NCBI GenBank assembly: GCA_963786495.1
Contig: CAWAZL010000004.1
Span: forward strand, 186,001 to 250,000
Direction: 5' to 3'
From: JALZKA01 sp963786495
GTDB lineage: Bacteria; Actinomycetota; Thermoleophilia; Solirubrobacterales; 70-9
Length of the DNA: 64,000 nucleotides
Every line of letters starts with the position of its first letter. Within the stretch, counting starts at the first letter, position 1. Under the pieces are notes generated by a model, which worked only from the letters and a program-made list of their open reading frames with translations, was not told where the DNA came from and searched no databases. Below are positions 44,611 through 53,896 of the stretch, in pieces. Both the position numbers and the translations under genes were made by a program.

Positions 44611-45610
44611 GGCGGCGCTACAGGCAGCGGACCTGATCGACCGAGGCGAAGTCCTGATCGCCGGCATGGCGGCGATGCTGATCACGATCTTTCTGGGCCC
44701 GAAGTTCATCGACTTCCTGCGGATCAGGGAGTTCGGCCAGCACATCCGGGAGGAGGGCCCGCAGGAGCATCACGCGAAGGCGGGCACACCCACGATGGGC
44801 GGTCTCATCATCTTCGTCGGCATCTCGGTCCCGTTCCTCGTCTTGAGTGAGCGCGACACGGAGAGCCTGGCGGTGTTCGCCGTGGCGCTGGGTTGCGCGG
44901 GGATCGGGCTGGCGGACGACTGGATCAAGATCTCGAGGCGCCGCTCGCTCGGGCTCTCTGCCCGCTACAAGCTCCTGGCCCAGATCCTGCTCGCGGTTGC
45001 CCTCTTCTATGTGGGAACCGAGGAGATCGGCCTCGAGACGACGATCCAGTCGCGCGTGTTCGGCGGTGAGATCGACATCCCCGCAGTGCTCTACGTCGTC
45101 TTCATCTTCCTGGTCGTCGCGGGCTCGTCGAACGCGGTCAACCTGACCGACGGCCTCGACGGCTTGGCCGCTGGGTCGTGCGCAATCGTGTTCCTGGCAT
45201 TCACCGCGATCACGATCACCTCGGGCCAAGAGGGCCTGGCGATCCTCTCGGCCTGCTTCGTCGGCGCCTCGGTCGGCTTCTTGTGGTTCAACGCGTTCCC
45301 GGCCTCGATATTCATGGGCGACACCGGCTCGCTCGGGCTGGGAGGCGCGATCGGCGCGCTTGCGGTCATGACCCAGACCGAGCTTCTCCTGATCATCCTG
45401 GGCGGCATCTTCGTGATCGAGGCGCTCTCGGTAGCGATCCAGGTCGTCTCGTTCAAGCTGACGCGCCGGCGCGTCTTCTTGATGGCGCCGGTCCACCACC
45501 ACTTCGAGCTCCTGGCCTGGTCAGAGACCAAGATCATGCTGCGCTTCTGGATCGTCGCAGCGGTATGCGCCGGGATCGGCTACACGCTGTTCCAGAACTC
45601 AGTCGGCTAG
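44603..45610 (+). CDS. mraY: Phospho-MurNAc-pentapeptide translocase MraY
   Basis: This 335-residue membrane protein has about ten helices and the MraY motifs AKAGTPTMGG, GLADDWIK, NLTDGLDGLA and VHHHFEL. It forms lipid I at the inner face of the membrane. It starts inside the murF 3' end and is followed by a palindromic repeat rather than directly by murD. Confidence 0.95.
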   Translation: MAEAALQAADLIDRGEVLIAGMAAMLITIFLGPKFIDFLRIREFGQHIREEGPQEHHAKAGTPTMGGLIIFVGISVPFLVLSERDTESLAVFAVALGCAGIGLADDWIKISRRRSLGLSARYKLLAQILLAVALFYVGTEEIGLETTIQSRVFGGEIDIPAVLYVVFIFLVVAGSSNAVNLTDGLDGLAAGSCAIVFLAFTAITITSGQEGLAILSACFVGASVGFLWFNAFPASIFMGDTGSLGLGGAIGALAVMTQTELLLIILGGIFVIEALSVAIQVVSFKLTRRRVFLMAPVHHHFELLAWSETKIMLRFWIVAAVCAGIGYTLFQNSVG

Positions 45611-45626
45611 CCCGTTTCACTCGCCC

Positions 45627-45651
45627 GGTGCCAGGCACGGTGCCTGGCACC
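45627..45651. repeat. Palindromic repeat, family A, copy 1 (GTGCCAGGCAC)
   Basis: GGTGCCAGGCAC, one base, then GTGCCTGGCACC form a perfect 25-base palindrome between mraY and murD. Further degenerate copies extend to about 45677. Related copies lie at 62134-62202. It may form a transcription-affecting hairpin inside the dcw operon. Confidence 0.9.
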
Positions 45652-45689
45652 GGGGCAGGGTGCCGGGCGTGCCTGGCGAATGAGCCTCC

Positions 45690-46994
45690 ATGGCCACTTC
45701 GAGGGATCGACCGCCCCTGCCTCCCGGGCCATATCTGGTGGTTGGGCTCGCACGTTCGGGCCAGGCGGCGGCGCGTCTCCTGGCCGCGCGGGGCGAGAGG
45801 GTCGCCGGGGTCGATTCCGGCAAGCCCGATGGCGCGGAAAGGTTGCCCGAGGCCGGCGTCGAAGTCCACCTGGATGGTGATTTGGATGGATGGGTCGAGG
45901 GATCGGCCTGCGTGGTCAAGAGCCCGGGTGTCCCGCGGGAGGCTGACCCGATCCGCCGAGCACTCACGCTCGGCATCCCGGTCATCGGCGAGCTCGAGCT
46001 GGCGTGGCGCCTTGTCCCCAACCGCTTCGTTGCGGTGACCGGCACCAACGGCAAGACGACGGTCACCGAGCTTCTCGGTCACATCTGGCGTACCGCGGGC
46101 GAGCCCGTCGCGGTGGCGGGGAACGTGGGGACGCCGCTTGCCGCCCTCGTCGACGACCTCCGCCCGGAGGCGACCGTCGTGTGCGAGGCATCCAGCTTCC
46201 AGCTCGAGGACGCTTCGGCTTTCGCGCCGGAGCTGGCGATGCTCCTGAACGTCATGCCGGATCACATCGACCGTCACGGCACCTTCGAGCACTATCTGGA
46301 CTCCAAGCTTCGTGTCTTCGCCTGCCAGGACGAGGACGACACGGCGATCGTCGATCGCACTGACCCGGTGGTCGGCCCGCTTGACCTGCCGGGCCAGGCG
46401 AACGAGATCGACGTCGCCGCGATGGACCCTGGATTCGAGCTCCGTGGCGCTTGGATGACCGGTCCACACAACCTTCTGAACGCGCGCTTCGCGGCGGCAG
46501 CGGCCCTGGCGATGGGGATCGACCAAGAGGCCGTCGAGCGTGGGATCGCGACCTTCCCCGGTGTTCCGCACCGGCTGGAGCGGATCGCCGAGATCGATGG
46601 CGTTGCCTACGTCAACGACTCCAAGGCCACGAACGTCGCCGCGGCGGTTGCGGCGCTGAGGTCCTTCAAAGGAAACGTCCACGCGATCATGGGCGGCTCG
46701 CTCAAGGGCGCCGACTTCACGCCCCTCGCGGGCCCCGTCTCCGAGCGCTGCGCCGCGGTGTACGTCACAGGCCCAGCTGCCGAGCCGATCGCCACGGTGC
46801 TCGAACCCACGGGAGTGCCGGTCAGCCGCTGCGCCAACTTACGCGAAGCAGTCGCCGAGGCTGCCCAAGCCGCATCCCCGGGCTCGACCGTCCTCCTGGC
46901 GCCCGCGTGCGCGAGCTTCGATGCCTACCGCGACTACGAGGCGCGCGGCGATCACTTCCGCGAACTGGTCCACGTGATCGAGGCGAGCCGGTGA
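45690..46994 (+). CDS. murD: UDP-MurNAc-L-Ala:D-Glu ligase MurD
   Basis: This 434-residue Mur ligase has an N-terminal VVGLARSGQAAARLL dinucleotide-like motif, GTNGKTT at 118-124, and NVMPDHIDRHG and NDSKATN motifs. It adds D-Glu to UDP-MurNAc-L-Ala. It starts 79 bases after mraY, with the repeat between them. The stop overlaps ftsW as GTGA. Confidence 0.95.
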   Translation: MATSRDRPPLPPGPYLVVGLARSGQAAARLLAARGERVAGVDSGKPDGAERLPEAGVEVHLDGDLDGWVEGSACVVKSPGVPREADPIRRALTLGIPVIGELELAWRLVPNRFVAVTGTNGKTTVTELLGHIWRTAGEPVAVAGNVGTPLAALVDDLRPEATVVCEASSFQLEDASAFAPELAMLLNVMPDHIDRHGTFEHYLDSKLRVFACQDEDDTAIVDRTDPVVGPLDLPGQANEIDVAAMDPGFELRGAWMTGPHNLLNARFAAAAALAMGIDQEAVERGIATFPGVPHRLERIAEIDGVAYVNDSKATNVAAAVAALRSFKGNVHAIMGGSLKGADFTPLAGPVSERCAAVYVTGPAAEPIATVLEPTGVPVSRCANLREAVAEAAQAASPGSTVLLAPACASFDAYRDYEARGDHFRELVHVIEASR

Positions 46995-48217
46995 GCGCTG
47001 ACAAGTCAAAGGCCAAGGCAGTGCCGATCGAGTACTCGATGCTCCTCACGACGACGCTCTGCCTCTTGGCGCTTGGCGTCGTCATGGTCTTCTCGGCGAG
47101 CTCGACGACGTCACTTCTGGGCGACGCCGGCGACGGCGCCTACTACCTCAAGCGCACGGCGCTCTACGGGATCGTCGGCCTTCTGGCGCTCAAGTTCCTT
47201 GCGTCCGGTGGCGTGAAGGTCCTGCGGCCGCTGACGGTGCCGCTCATGGCCCTTTCGCTCTTCCTGCTGGTCGCCGTGATGATCCCGGGCGTTGGCATCG
47301 AGGTGAACGGCGCAAAGCGCTGGATCGGCGCCGGCCTCTTCCAGATCCAGCCGTCGGAGATCGCCAAGGTCGCGCTGATCCTTTACGGCGCCCAGCTCCT
47401 TGCCACCAGGCCGAAGATGACGCGCTCGATCGGAGAGATGGGACCGTTCCTTCTGGCCGTGGCGGTCATCTCGATCCTGGTCGTGCTCGAGCCGGACCTT
47501 GGGACCGCGATGGTCGCGTGCTTTGCCGCCGCGGCGATGCTGGTCGCGGCAGGTGCCCGGATCCGGGACCTGGCGATCCTGGCGGGAGCGATCGGCGTGG
47601 TGATCGTGCTTGCGGTGATGATCGAGCCGTACCGGATGGAGCGCATCACCGGCTTTTTGAGCCCGGGCTCAGACCCGTCGGGCTCCGGCTTCCAGGCAAA
47701 CCAGGCGCAGATCGCTCTCGGATCCGGCGGGCTCTTCGGAGTCGGGCTGGGGGAGAGCCTTCAGAAGGCTTTCTACCTGCCCGAGGCGCACACGGACATG
47801 ATCGCCGCGGTGATCGGCGAGGAGCTCGGCCTGGTTGGCATCGCGATGATCATCGGCCTCTTCAGCCTCTTTGGGTACGCCGGGCTTCAGACCGCGCGCA
47901 AGGCTCGCGACCCGTACGCCAAGCTGCTCGCCGCCGGCCTCACCTCGCTCATCGTGGTCCAGGCAGTGATCAACCTCTTCGCCGTGCTGGGGCTGGCTCC
48001 GCTGACCGGAGTTCCACTCCCATTCGTGTCCTACGGAAACTCGAGCCTGCTCACGATGCTTGCCGCCGTTGGCGTGCTCCTGAACATCGCGCGTGCGCCC
48101 AATGCGAAACTCCGCGTCGTCAATGGCGAACGAACAGCCCAGAGTCGTAGTAGCCGCGGGCGGCACAGCCGGCCACGTAGTGCCCGCGCTGGCAGTCGCC
48201 GACGCGCTACGGGATAG
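46991..48217 (+). CDS. ftsW: Division glycosyltransferase FtsW (SEDS family)
   Basis: This 408-residue protein has about ten membrane helices and the SEDS motifs GAKRWIGAG, PSEIAKVALILY and EEHTDM-like PEAHTDMIAAVIGEELG. It polymerises septal glycan with the division PBP. The GTG at 46991 overlaps murD; the frame upstream is artefact. The last 30 residues are basic and come from a region that also encodes the murG N-terminus in another frame. Confidence 0.92.
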   Translation: MSADKSKAKAVPIEYSMLLTTTLCLLALGVVMVFSASSTTSLLGDAGDGAYYLKRTALYGIVGLLALKFLASGGVKVLRPLTVPLMALSLFLLVAVMIPGVGIEVNGAKRWIGAGLFQIQPSEIAKVALILYGAQLLATRPKMTRSIGEMGPFLLAVAVISILVVLEPDLGTAMVACFAAAAMLVAAGARIRDLAILAGAIGVVIVLAVMIEPYRMERITGFLSPGSDPSGSGFQANQAQIALGSGGLFGVGLGESLQKAFYLPEAHTDMIAAVIGEELGLVGIAMIIGLFSLFGYAGLQTARKARDPYAKLLAAGLTSLIVVQAVINLFAVLGLAPLTGVPLPFVSYGNSSLLTMLAAVGVLLNIARAPNAKLRVVNGERTAQSRSSRGRHSRPRSARAGSRRRATG

Positions 48218-49220
48218 GGGCGCCCTCGTCACCTTCGCCGGCACGGCGGAGCGGACCGAGGCGACGCTGGTGCCCGAAGCCGGGTACGAGATCGACCACC
48301 TGCGCGTGCGGGGCATCGACCGCTCGAAGCCCGTCCAGGCCGCGGGCGCGCTTGCGCTTGCGGCGCGAGCCGTGCCTGCCGCCCGCCGCATCTTGCAAAC
48401 GCGCGAGGCCGATGCCGTCCTCGGCGGCGGTGGCTACGTGGCGGGCCCGGTCGGGATCGCCGCGGCGCGCCTTGGCCTGCCGCTGATCATCACCGAGGCC
48501 GATCGCCACCTGGGCCTCACGAACCGCCTGCTCGCGCGCCGCGCCCGCCGGGTCTGCCTTGCCTTCGCGATCCCTGGGCTCGAGGGCGAGCGCTACCTCG
48601 TGACGGGGAGACCCGTTCCGCGGGCGGTTGTCGAAGCCGATCGCGGGACCGCGCGGCGCAGGTTCGGCCTTGACGAAAGCGAGCGCTGCCTTCTCGTCTT
48701 CGGTGGCAGCCAGGGCGCCCTCTCCATCAACACCGCAGTGCTCGACGGCCTTCTCGAGCCCGACCCGGGGTTCCACGTCCTTCACGTGACCGGGACCCGT
48801 GACCACGAGATGGTCGCGAGCCGGGTCTTAGCGGCAGGCGCGCAGGAGCGCTTCACCGTCCTCGAGTACGTGAAGGACCTCGGCGACGTCCTGGCCGCCT
48901 CCGATCTGGTGCTGGCGCGCTCCGGCGCATCAGTCTTCGAGCTCGCCGCGGCCGGCCGGCCGGCGATCCTGGTGCCGTATCCGTACGCCACCGGCCGCCA
49001 CCAGCATGCGAACGCCGAGTGGATGGCGGGCGCGGGCGCGGCGCTTGTCGTCGAGGACTCAGAGCTCGACGGTGAGCGCGTCCGCGGGACAGCTGGCGAG
49101 TTGATCTCGGACGGCGAGAGCCTGCGGAGGATGGGTGAGGCCTCGGCCGGCCTGGCGATGCCCGACGCAGCCGAGCGCGTGGCGTCCGAAGTACTGGCCT
49201 CGATCGGAGCCGAGCGATGA
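48123..49220 (+). CDS. murG: Lipid II synthase MurG
   Basis: This protein of about 365 residues has the MurG GGTAGHVVPALA loop, GGGGYVAGPV, GGSQGALSIN and SGASVFELAAAGRPAILVPYPYAT. It transfers GlcNAc to lipid I. The ATG at 48123 (MANEQPRVVV) suits the family; earlier starts at 48093 or 48102 are possible. It overlaps ftsW by about 95 bases, which is longer than usual. Confidence 0.93.
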   Translation: MANEQPRVVVAAGGTAGHVVPALAVADALRDRGALVTFAGTAERTEATLVPEAGYEIDHLRVRGIDRSKPVQAAGALALAARAVPAARRILQTREADAVLGGGGYVAGPVGIAAARLGLPLIITEADRHLGLTNRLLARRARRVCLAFAIPGLEGERYLVTGRPVPRAVVEADRGTARRRFGLDESERCLLVFGGSQGALSINTAVLDGLLEPDPGFHVLHVTGTRDHEMVASRVLAAGAQERFTVLEYVKDLGDVLAASDLVLARSGASVFELAAAGRPAILVPYPYATGRHQHANAEWMAGAGAALVVEDSELDGERVRGTAGELISDGESLRRMGEASAGLAMPDAAERVASEVLASIGAER

Positions 49221-50524
49221 GCCGGCAGGCTTGGGCGGAGCGGAAGCTCCACTTCATCGCGATCGGCGGGGCGGGCATGAGCGGGCTTGCGCTTGTCGCC
49301 CACCGGCTGGGGGCGAGTGTGACGGGCTCCGACCGCTCGGAGTCCAGCTATCTCGATCGACTTCGTGCGGCCGGCCTCGAGCCCGTCGTGGGCCATGACG
49401 CCGACCTGGTGCCGCCGGACGCCGAGGTCGTCGTCTCGACCGCGATCGGCCCCGACAATCCCGAGCTGGCCCGCGCCCGTGAGCGTGGCCAGCGCGAGGT
49501 GCATCGTGGCGCGCTCCTGGCGGAGCTCTGCGCCGAAGGGCGTCTGATCGCCGTCGCTGGAACGCACGGCAAGACAACCACGACGGGGATGATCGTCCAC
49601 GCGCTCAGGGCGCTGGGAGAGGATCCGACGTTCTTCATCGGTGGCGAGCTGCCAGGCGCGGGGGAGGGTGGTGAGCCAGCCAACGCTGGGCTTGGCACGG
49701 GCGAGTGGATCGTGGCCGAGGCGGATGAGTCCGACGGCAGCTTCCTCGAGCTTCGGCCCGAGGTGGCGGTCGTTACCAACGTCGAGCTCGATCACCATGC
49801 GCGCTGGAGCTCCCGCGCAGAGCTCTTCAGGGCTTTCACGGAGTTCGCCGCACCGGCGGCCGGCGTTGTGAGAGGAGACGATCCTGCGCTCGACGCAGTC
49901 GCCCCGCAGGGAGCGAAGTCGGTCTCGTTCACGGAGACGGAGCCGGGGCCTGCCGCGCTCGCGCTCAGCGTCCCGGGCCGCCACAACGCGCTGAACGCCC
50001 GTGCCGCGCTGGCAGCGATCGGGCTTGCCGGCTTGGATTCAGACGGCGCTGCCGCGGCGCTTGAGAGCTTCCCCGGCATGCTCCGCCGCCAGGAGCGGAA
50101 GGGCGAGCGCTCCGGCGCCGCCGTATACGACGACTACGCCCATCACCCGACCGAGGTGCGCGCGACGCTTTCGGCGCTCCGCGAGCTTCGGCCGGAGCGC
50201 CTGATCGCGGTCTTCCAGCCGCATCTCTACTCCCGGACCAAGGCGCTTGCCTCCGATTTCGGCGCGGCACTGGCTGCCGCCGACGAGGTGGGCGTGCTTG
50301 ACGTGTACGCGGCGCGCGAGGAGCCGGTCGGGCAGCTTGAGGGCGTGAGCGGCCTCATGGTCGCCCGCGCGGCGGCGGACCATGGCGATGGCAAGCGCGT
50401 GATGTGGCTGGGCGACCGCGAGACGGCAGCGCGCGTGCTGGCGCCGCGCCTTCGCGAAGGCGACCTCCTGGTGACCATCGGCGCCGGAGACATCTTCAAG
50501 CTGGCCGACGAGTTGGTCGGATGA
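49217..50524 (+). CDS. murC: UDP-MurNAc:L-Ala ligase MurC
   Basis: This 435-residue Mur ligase has GGAGMSGLA, SDRSES, GTHGKTT at 115-121, ADESDGSFL and DDYAHHPTEV. It adds the first stem residue. It overlaps murG by ATGA and murB by ATGA. Confidence 0.95.
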   Translation: MSRQAWAERKLHFIAIGGAGMSGLALVAHRLGASVTGSDRSESSYLDRLRAAGLEPVVGHDADLVPPDAEVVVSTAIGPDNPELARARERGQREVHRGALLAELCAEGRLIAVAGTHGKTTTTGMIVHALRALGEDPTFFIGGELPGAGEGGEPANAGLGTGEWIVAEADESDGSFLELRPEVAVVTNVELDHHARWSSRAELFRAFTEFAAPAAGVVRGDDPALDAVAPQGAKSVSFTETEPGPAALALSVPGRHNALNARAALAAIGLAGLDSDGAAAALESFPGMLRRQERKGERSGAAVYDDYAHHPTEVRATLSALRELRPERLIAVFQPHLYSRTKALASDFGAALAAADEVGVLDVYAAREEPVGQLEGVSGLMVARAAADHGDGKRVMWLGDRETAARVLAPRLREGDLLVTIGAGDIFKLADELVG

Positions 50525-51426
50525 ACGCCGAGAAGGACTTCCCGCTTGCGCGGTTGACCACCGTTCGCGCGGGCGGAAACGCCGAGCTTTTCGCACGGCC
50601 TTCGACCGAGGACGAGCTGGTCGAGCTGCTCGCGTTGGCGGCGAAGGAAGGACATGCCGTCGAAGTGGTGGGCTCCGGCTCGAACCTTCTGGTCGCCGAC
50701 GGCGGCGTGCGCGGCCTGGTGCTGAAGCTCGACGGCGAGTTCACGGACCTCGAGCGGGATGGGACGCATGTCCTTTGCGGCGGCGGGGTGCGCCTGCCGT
50801 CCGCTGCGGCCAAGGTGGCGCGCTGGGGCCTCACCGGTCTCGAGTTCGGGATCAACATCCCGGGCACGGTCGGCGGCGCCGTCAGGATGAACGCGAACGC
50901 GTACGGAGGCGAGCTTGCGGCCGTTCTCGAGTGGGTCAACGTCTGCGGACCCGAGGGGGTGGACCGTCGCACTCCTGGCGATCTCGGCTTTGAGTACCGG
51001 AAGTCGAATCTTCAAACGGGCGAAGTCGTCTCGCGCGCGTCGTTCGCGCTGGCCGGCGCGGACCCCGATGCGGTCAAGGCGACGCTTGCCGGGATGCGGG
51101 AGAAGCGCCGCGAAGCGCAGCCCTCGGGGATCAAGACCTTCGGCTCGACCTTCAAGAACCCTGACGACGCGCGCGCCGACGGGCTCAGCGCCGGGATGCT
51201 GCTCGATGCCGTGGGCGCCCGGGGGCTCCAGATCGGCGGCGCCCGCTTCTCCCCGAAGCATGCGAACTTCGTCGAGAACACGGGTGCCGCAACGACCGCT
51301 GACATCCTCGCCCTGATGGCCGAAGGCCGCCGGCTCGTCCACGAGCGCTACGGAGTGGTCCTGGAGCCGGAAGTCCAGATCCTCGGCGAACCCGAGTGGC
51401 CCGAAGGCTGGGATCTGGGCCCATAA
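50521..51426 (+). CDS. murB: UDP-N-acetylenolpyruvoylglucosamine reductase MurB
   Basis: This 301-residue flavoprotein has VVGSGSNLLVADGGVRG and GINIPGTVGGAVRMNANAYGGE, the FAD-binding motifs, and a catalytic GSTFKNP region. It reduces the enolpyruvyl group to UDP-MurNAc. The ATG at 50521 overlaps murC; an upstream frame to 50404 is rejected. Confidence 0.95.
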   Translation: MNAEKDFPLARLTTVRAGGNAELFARPSTEDELVELLALAAKEGHAVEVVGSGSNLLVADGGVRGLVLKLDGEFTDLERDGTHVLCGGGVRLPSAAAKVARWGLTGLEFGINIPGTVGGAVRMNANAYGGELAAVLEWVNVCGPEGVDRRTPGDLGFEYRKSNLQTGEVVSRASFALAGADPDAVKATLAGMREKRREAQPSGIKTFGSTFKNPDDARADGLSAGMLLDAVGARGLQIGGARFSPKHANFVENTGAATTADILALMAEGRRLVHERYGVVLEPEVQILGEPEWPEGWDLGP

Positions 51427-51431
51427 CGACC

Positions 51432-51479
51432 ACGAACGTCCCGCGCCATCCCACATAGGTCCTGGTGTGGGACGTTCGT
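51432..51479. repeat. Palindromic repeat, family C, copy 2 (murB-ftsQ gap)
   Basis: The arms ACGAACGTCCC (51432-51442) and GGGACGTTCGT (51469-51479) lie 26 bases apart, with inner CGCGCC and GGTGTG parts that also pair. The same element is inside ecfA at 19280-19325. Confidence 0.88.
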
Positions 51480-51529
51480 CGCGGTTTGCGTGGGCAGGAG
51501 AGGCCCGCTCGCCCGCGAATTGAGGGCGA

Positions 51530-52507
51530 ATGGCCTCATCTCGCTCTTCGACTCCCCCGAGCCGCCGCCGCGCGCAAAAGGCCGGCGGAGCGAAGACATC
51601 GCCGAGGAAGCGGGCCGGCACGGTCCACAAGCCTCCGCCTAAGAAGAAGCCAGTCGCCAAGAAGGCACCGACCAAGGCCAAGCCCAAGCCGAAGCAGCAA
51701 GCGCGGGGTCTGCCCCCGAAATCGAAGCGAAAGCCAACGCTTCGGACCTCGAGGGGTCTGACCCCACCGGCGTCGCGTGTCCAGCTGGTCTCGCGGGCCA
51801 TCACCATCGCTTTCGTGGTTGGGACCATCACGCTCGGACTCGCCGCGGCCTACTGGTTCTGGTTTCGCGACTCGTCCTTCGTGGCGGTCGAGAAGGTGAC
51901 GGTCGACGGAATCGAGGGTCCGGAGACAGGTGCGGTCACCGCGGCGCTCTCGCGCACCGCGGAGAAGATGACGACGCTGAACGTTGACGACTCTGAGCTC
52001 GCGGCGGCGGTCTCACGATTCCCGACAGTCGTGGCGATCCAATCCGACCCCGACTTTCCGCACGGCCTGACGATTCAAGTCACGGATCGCCCCCCTGTCC
52101 TGACTGCCTCGGATGGCGGGCCGCCTGTCCCGATTGCCGCCGACGGCACGCTGCTGAACGGTGTAGATACCGAGGCGGGGCTTCCGGCGATCCAGGTCGA
52201 GTCCCTGCCGCTCAAGGGCAAACTCGAGGGCGAACCGCTTGCGCTGGCGCAAGTGGCCGGCGCGGCACCGGAGCCGCTGCGTCCCCTGATCGAGGGGCTC
52301 GTCGTGAGCGAAGGTGACGGGATCCAGGTCACCTTGGAGGGCGGGATCCCCGTGAAGTTCGGCGATCCGGGCGCGACCGAGGAAAAGTGGGCCGCGGTTG
52401 CCGCCATCCTGGCCAACCCTCAGGTCAAGACCTTGACCCATCTCGACGTCCGCGTTCCGGGGCGGCCGTCGATTGGCGGCGCGGCACCGGCGTTGAAGGG
52501 CCCGTAA
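51530..52507 (+). CDS. ftsQ: Cell-division protein FtsQ
   Basis: This 325-residue protein has a long basic N-terminus (about 1-80), one membrane helix (about 86-108), a POTRA domain (about 115-185; FVAVEKVTVDGIEGPETGAV) and a beta domain ending in LTHLDVRVPGRPSIGG. It anchors the division complex. Two copies of repeat family B (51705-51717, 51753-51765) lie in the basic N-terminus and encode ARGLPP and SRGLTPP. No ftsA is found between it and ftsZ. Confidence 0.87.
   Translation: MASSRSSTPPSRRRAQKAGGAKTSPRKRAGTVHKPPPKKKPVAKKAPTKAKPKPKQQARGLPPKSKRKPTLRTSRGLTPPASRVQLVSRAITIAFVVGTITLGLAAAYWFWFRDSSFVAVEKVTVDGIEGPETGAVTAALSRTAEKMTTLNVDDSELAAAVSRFPTVVAIQSDPDFPHGLTIQVTDRPPVLTASDGGPPVPIAADGTLLNGVDTEAGLPAIQVESLPLKGKLEGEPLALAQVAGAAPEPLRPLIEGLVVSEGDGIQVTLEGGIPVKFGDPGATEEKWAAVAAILANPQVKTLTHLDVRVPGRPSIGGAAPALKGP
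51705..51765. repeat. Repeat family B pair inside ftsQ (GGGGTCTGACCCC)
   Basis: GGGGTCTGCCCCC at 51705-51717 and GGGGTCTGACCCC at 51753-51765 are the two copies, spaced 48 bases start to start. Each encodes part of the basic cytoplasmic tail of FtsQ. The same motif, in the paired form with similar spacing, lies at 53897-53960. Confidence 0.8.
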
Positions 52508-52801
52508 CGCCTCGAATTGCCCACGACGGTGCGGGATGCGCGCCCTACGATCAACTCTCAACCCAGGCCTGAGGGTTTCAAGCCGAGCTTCAACCCTCAA
52601 CTCCTCCTCAAGGGTTGACCTCTTGCACGATTCTGTGCCAATCCACGTTCCGTGCGTTGACAGGCTTTACTCGATGTCGTACCGTCGCCCTTAAGTCGAG
52701 GCATCCCTCCAAGCGAAACGCTCTAGTATTGGTTCAGCCTCGGACGGAACAAGAACTTACACCGAGCCAATTAATGAGCACCGGGAGACAGCGAAAAGAC
52801 C
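52508..52801 (+). promoter_or_regulatory. Leader and promoter region of ftsZ
   Basis: This 294-base gap has no gene. An 8-pair inverted repeat, TCAACCCT (52590-52597) and AGGGTTGA (52611-52618), lies upstream. A candidate promoter follows, with TTGACA at 52657-52662, a 17-base spacer and TACCGT at 52680-52685. A second candidate -10 lies near CTAGTATT (about 52723). The stretch is less GC-rich than its surroundings. Its own promoter would let ftsZ be expressed apart from the dcw operon. Confidence 0.55.
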
Positions 52802-53884
52802 ATGGTTGAGTCCTCTTACCTGGCAGTAATCAAGGTGGTCGGCGCCGGCGGCGGCGGCACCAACGCCGTCTCGCGGATGGTGGACGCAGGCCTAAAGGGC
52901 GTGGAGTTCATCGCCATCAACACCGACGTGCAGGCCCTTCAGTCCTGTGACGCGGACATCAAGCTTTCGATCGGCCACAACCTCACCAAGGGTCTCGGCG
53001 CGGGCGCCAACCCCGATGTGGGAGCGGGCGCTGCGGCCGAGTCGCGCGACGAGGTAAAAGAGGCGCTCAAGGGTGCCGACATGGTTTTCGTGACGGCAGG
53101 CGAGGGTGGCGGTACCGGCACGGGCTCCGCTCCCGTGATCGCCGAGATCGCGAAGGAGGAGATCGGCGCGTTGACCGTCGGCGTTGTCACCAAGCCATTC
53201 GAGTTCGAGGGCAACAAGCGGATGCAGCAGGCGATGGAGGGCATCGACGAGCTTCGCGCCAACGTCGACACGCTGATCATCGTGCCGAACCAGAAGCTGC
53301 TCGAGATCGTGGAGCGCCGGACGACGGTCCAAGAGGCCTTCCGCATGGCCGACGACATCCTGCGCCAGGGTGTCCAGGGCATCACCGACCTGATCACGAC
53401 CCCCGGTCAGATCAACCTCGACTTCGCCGACGTTCGGACGATCATGTCCAACGCCGGCTCGGCGATGATGGGCATCGGCGTCTCGACCGGCGAGAACCGC
53501 GCCACCGAAGCTGCCACGCAGGCGATCTCGTCGCCGCTCATGGAGCAGCCGATCCAGGGTGCGACCGGGATGCTCTTGAACATCACCGGCGGCAAGGAAC
53601 TGAACCTCCACGAGGTCAACGAGGCGGCGAACATCGCCGTCGAGCAGGCCGACTCCGGCGCGAACGTGATCTTCGGCACCGTGATCGACCCGTCGATGGG
53701 CGATGAGGTCCGCGTCACCGTGATCGCGACCGGCTTCGAAGGGACCGAGACGCGTGCGCGCGAGCCGCGCCGCGTCCGCGAGCGCGGCGTCCGCCGCTCG
53801 GTCAACTCCCTCGGCGACCGCGAGCGCCGCGACCTCACGGTCGGCGACGGGGACATCGACGTCCCCGACTTTCTGCGCGATTGA
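52802..53884 (+). CDS. ftsZ: Cell-division GTPase FtsZ
   Basis: This 360-residue tubulin homologue has the GTP-binding GGGTGTGSAP at 102-111, an NTDVQAL segment at 40-46, and the T7-type loop region. It ends with a short DIDVPDFLRD C-terminal peptide that would bind partners such as SepF. It polymerises into the Z-ring. The start at 52802 gives VIKVVGAGGGG at once, as in most FtsZ. Confidence 0.97.
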   Translation: MVESSYLAVIKVVGAGGGGTNAVSRMVDAGLKGVEFIAINTDVQALQSCDADIKLSIGHNLTKGLGAGANPDVGAGAAAESRDEVKEALKGADMVFVTAGEGGGTGTGSAPVIAEIAKEEIGALTVGVVTKPFEFEGNKRMQQAMEGIDELRANVDTLIIVPNQKLLEIVERRTTVQEAFRMADDILRQGVQGITDLITTPGQINLDFADVRTIMSNAGSAMMGIGVSTGENRATEAATQAISSPLMEQPIQGATGMLLNITGGKELNLHEVNEAANIAVEQADSGANVIFGTVIDPSMGDEVRVTVIATGFEGTETRAREPRRVRERGVRRSVNSLGDRERRDLTVGDGDIDVPDFLRD

Positions 53885-53896
53885 CCAGCGCCTGAT

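Noticed and set aside
45627..45677. CRISPR repeat
   Set aside because: The palindromes are not spaced by unique spacers and no cas gene is present.
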